Assembly: GCF_964340395.1 (NCBI RefSeq)
Contig: NC_135551.1
Span: 4,993,463-5,057,462, forward strand
Origin: Glandiceps talaboti
Lineage: Eukaryota > Hemichordata > Enteropneusta > Spengelidae
DNA length: 64,000 nt
Direction of reading: 5' to 3'
A program made the position numbers and the translations under genes. Every line of letters begins with the position of its first letter. The stretch's first letter is position 1. Of this stretch, positions 1-64,000 are shown piece after piece. The notes beneath the pieces were generated by a model. It did not search any database. It was given only the letters and a program-made list of their open reading frames with translations, and was not told the origin of the DNA.

Positions 1-1559
1 TAACGAGATATCTTAATTAATCAATTAGCTTCCACACTATTTATCACGAGAGGGCAGTGCACCAATCGCACTCAGTATTGCAGTATTGGTGAACATGTAA
101 CTGTACTTAGTTATCAAAGACTGAGCTTATAGGGCAGTGATTCTGATGAGTTTTACATGAATTTTTGTATTGGTATTCGTCTGTTGACGTGTTCGAAGCA
201 ATGTGTTTGTGTATACACATTATGTTGTAGGTCAATTTCATATAAAGGGTACTTGACAGTGTTGTTGCTCAGCATGTCGTTTAATGTGCGATGATGTCCT
301 GACGGACATTTTCGATTTGAATAGATACGTATTTCTTACGGTTGCCTTTAATTTGGGGAGTTACGATATAAATTTGTGTTACGATGCCTGTCTTTTTATG
401 GCGCTGGAAAATCATCTTTCTATTTTCCGGCTTATGTCACATGACACCCGTCAGTATAATTAAGCCATGCAAACATGCACTGTTATGTAATTCGCTGAGT
501 GTTACTGCAAAGGATGATGGATGTGTCGGCTAGTTCGTTCAAAGATATGGTAGAGTGCAATTTACTAGTCAAATTTCAGGAATTGTACATGACTTATATT
601 AATGTTGTACAGCTCTATATGGTTTGAATGGGAATCGTCTAGCACTACTGTACATCACTAATTCATAGCTGATCCCGCTGGCTACATCGTATCTGCCGAA
701 TATATGCATGCACTTTTTACAGTTTCGATACTAAATGGTATTGCATAACGGGTACATCATATCTAATATAGCTACAGCTCAGATTGTGTATTCCAACAAT
801 ATGTAAATATATGGTTTCAATTATTTTGGTTTAATGCAAATATCTTATTCAAATTAGTCAACTTAGTTGAGTCTCGATATTGCTTAAATCATATGTAAGT
901 CAGCACACTAAACTTGAAATTTTCTCATCGTTACTTTCTTCTGCTGTCTCTTTATTTTTAATCGCCTAGCAGGGACACATCAATATCAATTCCAGTAAAC
1001 TTTGCTACAGTGATTTGTTTTACATTTTCTCTGGTTGCTTCGTGTTAACACTAATAGCATGCGCGTTGTCAGATACAACTTTGAACAATCATTGACCTAT
1101 TGAAATTAACTGTAGTCTCTGATATCCAATAGACTTTGAAGGTCTAGCAGTTAGGTCCTTTATGTAATCATGAAAGTAATTGCACACATTACTGTAGATG
1201 CCAAAATGTCATACACTAAATTATCATATCTTTCCAGGGCAATTATAAAATGATAGAAACTTGCAAGTGCAAATGAAATTCCATGTAATTCTCAGAAACA
1301 GGAAAAATACACCAGTGGTTAAAATGTCGTCTGTTATTATCCCGCAATTTCAGAATTTTTTCAAACTCCTTAGGAAGGGTAATTTGCTAAAGTAACGCCA
1401 TTTACTTATGTGTGCAAATAGTTCAAGTTTGGCAGGTACAACGTTTAAGTTGTTTGCATTAATAATTTTAGACAACCCCTAGCACAGCATGTGCCAGACA
1501 ATATCAATGGTCCTTACCTGTCCTAATGTTATGATTACTGGAGTGATTACTGGAATCTT
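1..1559. other. No gene recognised
   Basis: AT-rich DNA with stops in all frames and no reading frame, exon or clear repeat structure that I can support. It lies beyond the 3' end of the LINE remnant that follows. Confidence 0.5.
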
Positions 1560-3411
1560 CGGGGAAATGAATAAGCCCAATATGGCTTGTTGTCCCCACC
1601 AATAAAGTCAAATATTATAATATAAAATACTAAATAGCGTCCAGTACGGCAACGTGTCCGCAAAAAAACAGTGTTCAGCTAATAAATGGCAGACGTGTTA
1701 AATCGATAGTGTGACCACAGTTTATCCAGACTTGACTTGAATGAATTTGCACTATCACTGTCTACGATGTACTCAGGGAGTGAGTTCCAGTCGTTTACAA
1801 CGCAAACAGAGAATGACCGTTGGCGCATTGATCTGTGGCATCGGGGTTTCTATAACTTCCACTTATGTCCTCTGTATCTAGATGATGAAATCTCGAAGAA
1901 TACCACGTTATCAATGTCACATAAATTATGCATTATTTTATAAACTTGTATCACATCTCCCCTCCGTCTTCTATAGTCCAAAATTGGCATATTAAGCACC
2001 AATAACCACTCGTCATACGACAGATGGCGTAGATCATTGATACAGCGAGTACTTCTTCTCTGTACATTTTCTATTGCTTTGATATCTCTTTTTGTTGTCT
2101 GTCTCCATAATCAAGCCAATGCTTTATAGAGTTTAATAAATGTTCCTTGATCTAGATGACTGAAGCATCGCCTGATTAGTCCACACATCTTGTTTGCTTT
2201 GTTCACAACTTGACTAAAATGCTTACTAAATTTAAGATTGTCCTGGAACAAAACACCTAAATCTCTTTCTTCTGTTGCCATTTCAAGAGGAACCGCTCTC
2301 CCATCTAGATTATACATATTGTATACAGTATCACATCGCTCCTTTCTGGCATACTGTACTGAATTAAACTTATTTGCATGAAATTTCAATAACCAGTTCT
2401 GCGACCACTTACATAAACTAAACATGTCAAGCTCCATTTGATCAGCTTCATTAAAAATAAACGTATACAATTTCGTATCGTCTGCGAAGAGTTTGCCTAC
2501 AGACGTCTTTACTACATCAGGTAAGTCATTAATAAAGATAACGAATAATACTGGTCCGAGAACACTGCCTTTGGGTATATCACTAACCACTGGTAGCCAG
2601 TTCGAATAAATATTTTTCACGACAACACGCTGACGTCTGTTGGATAAAAAGTTATCGATCCATTTTAACAGAGACCCTCCAAATCCATATGCGTATAGTT
2701 TAGGCATCAGCCTTCTATGGGGCACTGTATCAAAGGCCTTTTGGAAATCAAAATAAATTACATCTACTTGAGCCACATTGTCTCTACAGCCAAAGACCAT
2801 TCTTCTAATACCGACTACAGCTGTAGAACTGTACCACGACGATCTGGCAATCACTAAGCAATCCATGTACATGCATATGTTCCATAATTGTAGATCTCAC
2901 TATTTTCTCCAAACGTTTACACACAGCTGACGTTAGACTGACAGGTCTATAATTCTCAGTAATGGCCCTGTCACATGTTTTGAAGATACATGGAATATTA
3001 GCCTCTTTCCAAGCACTCGGGTCTTCTCTTCTTATCGACTTCTGGAAAATCGTGAACAAAGGATCACAAATTTTATTAACAACTTCACTTCGAAATCTCG
3101 GGTGAAAATCGTCGGGACCAACTAATTTGGAAATATTTAATGCCAACAGGTGGTTTCGTACATCTTCCACAGTAAAATTTATATCACAAGTTGGAGGACT
3201 ATCAAAAGAATAATTAACATCAGGCAAATCCCCGTCTGGTTCATCTGTAAACACAGAACTAAAGAAATTATTCAGTATATTTGCCTGTATTTAGGGTCTG
3301 ACTGCATGTGTCCACAGTTGTCACACAAGTCTGGTAATCCTAACTTAGTCTTAACTTCGTCTTTTCTTGAACATACTTCCAGAAAGCTTTCGGATTTATA
3401 TTGATTTAAAC
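1560..3411 (-). pseudogene. LINE remnant: reverse transcriptase half (CR1/Jockey-like)
   Basis: The - strand from about 3410 down to about 1700 encodes the reverse transcriptase of a non-LTR retrotransposon. Reading 5' to 3', I see a linker containing NPKAFWKYV (about 3400), then GPDDFHPR and NYRPVSLTS (3254-2880), then FDFQKAFDTVPHRRL, PKGSVLGPVLF and the catalytic FADD box (near 2490), then a thumb-like region with DLGVLFQDNLKF. The C-terminal part continues in broken frames to about 1710. There is a frame break near 2840 between the finger and palm parts, and stops downstream, so the copy is dead. The AP-endonuclease half of the same element continues at 4613-6450, so this is one LINE split by an insertion. 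Clade assignment by motif recall only. Confidence 0.85.
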
Positions 3412-4612
3412 TACACTTATGACGTCATCGTATTATTGTTTGCAGTGTTTATTCGCAACAATCGCCAGGAAAGAGGCGATTCTGGCAGAACCACCGGCGG
3501 TTCTTACAACACCATGTGTGCGAAATGTGTGCGAAAAGAACAAGTCAGACAAATACAGGTGCATCGCATTTAAATTATTCAACCAACTGTCGTTTATTCA
3601 AAGTACATTCGCAAATTATTTATGTATGTTGATGTGGATATTGATACCAGGATAGTGTATACCATCGCGATCGGTACTTGATACTTTCAAATTCTCACCA
3701 CTGTGGCTACACGTATCAGTCTTCAGCTTCTTTCCCAGGGTCATCTGGCAACGTGCCCCTGTAAATTACACAGTGTAAAAAGATTGAGAATGTGCATCAT
3801 TATATTTAATGGCTACTATTATAAGTATTCATTCAGCTAATAACATTGGTAGTCAGATGACAATTTGTAACAAGTATGTCTCAAGTACAAGTGATATCAT
3901 TTATGTAGACGATTTCACACATTTAAATTGCAATAGTACACGCTGATCAGAACCTGTATTGTATTATTCTAGAGAAACTTATGAAAAATTCCGGCCAACA
4001 TTTACGTTGAACTATATCACTTATCTCTTCCTTTTGAGCATCAGCAGTTCTTTTGTAATTCCTGACGGCGAGACTTTTATGGCCAGTTTTTTCCTGAATG
4101 AGTTGTTCATCAACACCACCTTCATAGAGACGAGTTGCAGCTGTAGCACGCAGTGAATGGTTAGACCTGAATCCATCGAATCCTGCTTTGGTACATAGTG
4201 TGCCGACAACAGAGTTGAGTTGGTTATGACCCATGATTCTCGAAGAAAACCACACATCTTGCGTTGGTTTCTTTAGTGGGTAGAAATAAAACGCACCATC
4301 CGGGCGATCGAAGGGTTAGGGCTTCGAAAACATTGCGCTTTCGCCAGATGATACATGCACGCTGATATGCAAATCGCTATCATTTTGCCAGGTGATTTCA
4401 ACAAAAGAAGAATGAGAGGTTGGTTCTGGAGAACCTAGCGGTAGCGACCATTCCGTGTTTAGGTATGCTCAAGAGTGGTGGGGAATATAGTTCGTTAACC
4501 GTCATAAAAAAATTATGGTTTGTGAACGTGTGATTTAAGTCAGATAACCACCGCACCCTCGGCGTTTCTGGAATCGAATTGCCTCGCTCTTCGACCTCGG
4601 TTTTGGTGGTTA
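3412..4612. mobile_element. Insertion splitting the LINE; carries a tyrosine recombinase fragment
   Basis: LINE homology stops near 3411 and resumes near 4613, which leaves about 1.2 kb of unrelated DNA. The right edge is a hairpin: GATAACCACC near 4541-4551 faces GGTGGTTATC near 4603-4612. Near the left edge is a small palindrome, GAACCACCGGCGGTTC (about 3489-3504). The insert holds the recombinase fragment described separately. Exact ends and any target duplication could not be fixed. A Crypton-like or other tyrosine-recombinase transposon is the likely source. Confidence 0.5.
3947..4255 (-). pseudogene. Tyrosine recombinase, C-terminal fragment (Crypton-like)
   Basis: The 102-residue frame contains the C-terminal catalytic boxes of a tyrosine recombinase: NHSLRATAATRL (the HxLR box), then EQLIQEKTGHKS (the GH box), then a tyrosine in VRNYKRT at the nucleophile position, 12-13 residues later. 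These families cut and rejoin DNA through a covalent tyrosine intermediate. The wording closely resembles Crypton-derived recombinases and their domesticated relatives in animals. Only the C-terminal part is present; the N-terminal part and first catalytic arginine box were not found upstream, so it is a remnant. A fragment of a DIRS-type retroelement is a less likely alternative. Confidence 0.65.
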
Positions 4613-6450
4613 TCTATTACTGAATCAGCAAGTCTTTGTTCATACCTCATCTTAGCGAACCGAATTGTCCAAGTGGGTATGTTTCTTTCTTTACAATACT
4701 TAGTATAATCTTGATAACTGTTTGGGTATTTATACTTTTTCCATGACTTATACTTCTTTTTAACAGCTTTCATAGCCTTTTGGTCCATCCACAAGGGGTT
4801 TTTCTTTTTCTTATTAGGGCTTGCAATAGAGATGTTATTTTTCATACACTTTTTGATAACGCCAACAAAGTGTATCCATCCTTTATGCATATGAAGTGTT
4901 TCCAAAACATTCCAGTCAGTATTACCAAGTATGGTCCTTGCTTCATCATATTTTGCACGGTAGAAATTAAAGCATGTCGTATCGTTATTGTCCTTTTGAT
5001 GAGTACAGTTTATCTCAAACACAATGGCTACGTGATCGCTCAAACCAATAGGATTGCAGTAATCTATATTATCAACCAAACGTTCGCTGTCTGTTAAAAG
5101 TAAATCAAGTATCCATGGAGTGTGTCTACCTCTATAACGGGTAGGTTCGGTCAGTAACTGTTGTAGGTAGTTATCACGAATACATTCAATAAAATTAAAT
5201 GATGAGGAGTGGTTCTCACTTTTTGTTGTTGACCAACTCTCCCAACAGATGTCAGGAAAATTAAAGTCCCCAACTGTACAAGTCTCTGTGTTGTGTAGAG
5301 CAACACTTATTTATTTAATCAAAAAGTAAATCTGTGTTGACATCATCAGAGTTCGGACTGCGATAGATAGTTCCAAACAAAAGGCTGTTCCCATCGGCTA
5401 CCTTAGCTTTACACTATACATGTTCAGTAAAGTTGTGATCACTAAGTTCTGTACAATATTGAATTGGTAGTCCATGTTTAGCATAAAATGCAACTCCACG
5501 AGACTTTTCCTTGATATTTCCTTGACAGTCATATCATTTTAAACTGAACTCTGGCTTGAGTATTTGATTGGCATGTACATTCTTTGGAAATACTTCCGTA
5601 GTAATTACAATATCCGGGATAAATTTCCCAAGTAATGTTTCAAGTTCATCTCTCTTGTTTAACAGGCTATCTGCGTTAGTGTAATAAATTCTTAGTTTAT
5701 TTGCATTTTCTGTCATAGCTGCATAGTGTGTAGAACTATAAGAAGACTCTTCCATAAACGTATTTACAGGTGTACTCGAAGTATCTCTCGTCTCTGCTAT
5801 TGGTACGAAAGGATTGGGTCACGGGTAGTTAAGTGATGTGATCAACACAATATCTACGTGGTACAAAACCAGGTGTTGACCCAGTTGCTTCATGTTGTTT
5901 CTTGATTATTGTACCTCTGCTAATTATTAGCCCAATTTCTCCATCATTGCGTCTTTCTTCTAATTCTCGACGAAGTGCTTGAGTAGTCTGTCGTTGCTTA
6001 TGTGATAAATATCTTCCGCCATGATTCATTTTCACTTTTATTTAGTTTCTTAGGATTATGTAATATCTCACGTTCAACATTAATATTCTCGACCGCAGCA
6101 CGGAGTGGTCTGTTCTTGTTCGGCATATTTTTTCCTAGTTTGTTTGCTCTCCAATGGACTCTAATAACGCATGTGTTTTTACCAAGTCACCATTTCTTCT
6201 CTCCTCTATCGTTTAGACTTTCCGGTACTTGATGAACAATTATGTTCAATTTACGTTTACGTTTATCTTTCTCCCTCTCTTCAACAATAGCCTCTGAAAT
6301 CTGTTTCTCTATGTTACTCTCCATTTGATCAAGTCTTCTCTCAAGTCTGGTTTGTCACATTTCTAGCATGGACATCTTACCAATAATCTTTTTAACACCT
6401 AGTAAAGCAATATTACAATGTTCGCAGAACCACATAATAATGCTCTCCTA
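4613..6450 (-). pseudogene. LINE remnant: AP-endonuclease half and 5' region
   Basis: This is the upstream half of the LINE whose reverse transcriptase lies at 1560-3411. Near 5690 the - strand reads RIYYTNADSLLNKRDELE and PDIVITTEVFPKN, the start of an apurinic-endonuclease domain. Near 5040 it reads NPIGLSDHVAIVFE, the SDH box that ends this domain. It then runs into the basic linker (KKKKNPLWMDQKAMKAVKKK, near 4790). A further upstream frame at 5829-6035 has LRRELEERRNDGE and LIISRGTIIKK, typical of the region before the endonuclease in CR1-like elements. Stops between 5080 and 5534 show decay. The 5' boundary near 6450 is approximate. Confidence 0.75.
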
Positions 6451-7936
6451 GTAGATAAGTAGACCATTTTTAGGAATGGAAATGTAAAATTTAATATATA
6501 TTTTGGTACATCATAAATCAAACATAACAAAGTGCACATGTACTTTAAACCTTTTAATGAGATATTTACATAAATAGATATGTTTTCGTTAATTCGTCAA
6601 AATGTTCCAATTAAGGGTGTGTCGTGTACAATTGCTATTCACCGGAATTTTGCAAACAAAACCTATAGATTTGCTCTCTTTAAAAAAGGGAGGCATTCAG
6701 TTTAAATCTGATATCGGACGCTAAATGGGGTGTTTCGACTCCCCAATATACTATTATGTATGTATGTATGTATGTATGTATGTATGTATGTATGTATGTA
6801 TGTATGTATGTAGAAATATGTAAAGAACTTGTGAGACAGTCCGAATAAATAGATGTATTCAGACGTTTCGAATACAAATTCTGTTTCAAGGTATTCAAAG
6901 GCAAGAAATAACACAGGCGGAATAGGCATCCAGAGTTGCGCATTTTTATTGTCTTAATAAAATGTACGAGACGCTGTGTAAATTCATGTTTACCATGTTT
7001 ATTATTGTTACCACCAGCTGATTAAAGTATACAGTACGCATGCGTTCCAATGTAGCGATACATTGACGGTCGCGTGCTGGACGCAATGACCACACACACT
7101 GCATTCACTCCTAATAATATATTAGAAGAAGGCTACCGACTCTCCATTGATAAAATTGATACATACTTGCATTCTATCACCATTTTCATCTCAATTTACT
7201 ATCAAACTCAACAAAATGCCACCACGACCCGAAAGTTATCATATAAGGGCACAACATAATTAACACTTCAGACGTAGTCACTGATTATTTTTCAAATTTG
7301 AAGCCGATTAATTCATTTGATCCCATGTGAAATATCGGTGTCTTGACCCGTAGTGACAACCCTGCATCACATCCGGGTCTTTCAGTATGGGTCAAAAGTC
7401 GCGCGACTCTTTCAAATAACGTTGTCTTACGTCATCTTTTCAACTGACCAATCAACAACCTCGACATCTCACATTATATTGCACCTGACCTCCCGCTGCG
7501 GCTAGTGTTATGTTTAAAGTATTGTTCTTTACAGTTGTCATTAGGGTACACTAATAATATATGTGCACAGATTGTGGTACCAATTTACATCGTGAGATTG
7601 GAAAACTCTGAACAGTTATTCGGAGAGCCCTTATAGATTTGAGCATCATGAACAGGAACCAAGAATATAATTACCATCAATTTATGGAGGTATTGTCCCG
7701 CCATTTCGGAGATAGATATTGACGTTGATCATTGTGTAATCAATTTCCGTTGTAGAAAGATTAAAACGTGGTACTCCTTTCCAATTTACTGTTCCAAAGG
7801 AATTATTTTGTACTGCCCTATTGTGTCTTGGAAACATGAAGCAATATGTGTTGTTTAGTGTTTTTGTTACTTTTTTATACACATTCTGATATTTGTAACA
7901 ACAGGAATATTTAAGTGTGAACCATTTTTTTTACAG
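6451..7936. other. No gene recognised; (TATG)n tract and repeat end
   Basis: A (TATG)n microsatellite lies at 6756-6812. Just before it, near 6690-6711, GGCATTCAGTTTAAATCTG matches the end of a foldback family seen at 28.8, 23.7 and 35.7 kb. The rest shows no supportable exon. The signal-peptide exon of the downstream receptor could lie here or further upstream but was not identified. Confidence 0.4.
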
Positions 7937-63624
<55,688 letters not shown>

Positions 63625-64000
63625 CACAGTTTATCTTATAATTGTTCTGTGTATAATTCTTTTCAATGGCTTTCTTAATTGCATTTTTTGAACCTATGAA
63701 CGCCTCTCAGACATCGTCTTTGATTTTGATTTTGATGCACAAATTTAACATGTGACATCTATCTGAACTAACGATTGTATTTGAATAAATACTTACATAA
63801 CATGTGTTCATGTATTTCGACAACTAAATGCAGTGCATCAAAGTAGTTTTTACCATCGTTGACAGGTGAATGCAAATAGATTATTTATTTATTTTGCATT
63901 TCAGATAATACAAAACACAAATATGGAGAAGGACAAGCATACATTAAAACAATTATAAAACGACCATCATTCACGATTTGCACTATGACCTCTAGATTAA
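63625..64000 (+). other. 3' untranslated region and downstream DNA
   Basis: AT-rich, no further frame. The transcript probably ends shortly after 63,789 (inference from the AATAAA). Confidence 0.5.
63784..63789 (+). terminator. Poly(A) signal AATAAA
   Basis: 160 bp after the stop codon of the receptor gene; the first canonical hexamer in the 3' untranslated region. Confidence 0.6.

Overview
This is eukaryotic, animal-type genomic DNA: AT-rich, full of microsatellites and degenerate transposons, with one long intron-rich gene on the + strand. The domain set of that gene (PAN, CUB, C-type lectin, LDLa, LRR, then a rhodopsin-like 7TM) and the repeat mix (CR1/L2-like LINEs, Penelope-like elements, a tyrosine-recombinase element, many foldback elements) fit a marine invertebrate, either a lophotrochozoan or an invertebrate deuterostome. 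The species cannot be named from the sequence alone.

The gene can be followed exon by exon from 7937 to its stop at 63624. The 20 exons are joined by GT/AG introns whose phases agree at every junction: phase 1 into the first, 0 once, then mostly 1, 2 within the lectin domain and 2 through the leucine-rich repeats. Together they encode about 1300 residues. In order these are a weak galactose-binding (discoidin-like) domain, a PAN/apple domain, a CUB domain, a C-type lectin domain, seven LDLa modules, an LRR N-cap, four LRR exons and a last exon carrying the hinge and seven membrane helices. This is the relaxin-receptor/GRL101 branch of the leucine-rich-repeat GPCRs, with an unusually rich adhesive front end. 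The 5' exon with the signal peptide was not found.

Region by region: 1-6.5 kb is a decayed LINE on the - strand, split by an insert with a tyrosine-recombinase fragment. 7.9-19.2 kb holds the exons for the adhesive domains, with two Penelope-like remnants, a hammerhead-ribozyme-like motif and a perfect 42-bp-arm hairpin in the first intron. 19.2-33.3 kb holds the LDLa exons; one 3' splice site is fed by an uninterrupted (TC)83 tract. 33.2-37.6 kb holds the LRR N-cap and first LRR. 37,965-55,396 is a single 17,432-bp element with identical 252-bp terminal inverted repeats, AG...CT ends and a 6-bp direct repeat, which is Polinton/Maverick geometry. Its interior shows no Polinton genes, only LINE and Penelope scraps, microsatellites and small foldback elements. 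56.0-57.0 kb holds three LRR exons. 57.1-62.4 kb is one intron with a tandemly duplicated unit in which each copy carries a different insertion. 62.6-63.6 kb is the 7TM exon, followed by a poly(A) signal.

The most notable points are the receptor architecture with its altered DRY and NPxxY motifs, the gene-poor 17.4-kb Polinton-shaped element inside one receptor intron, the reciprocal insertions that give natural empty sites, and a two-member foldback family with 9-bp target duplications. No tRNA, rRNA or CRISPR array was recognised.
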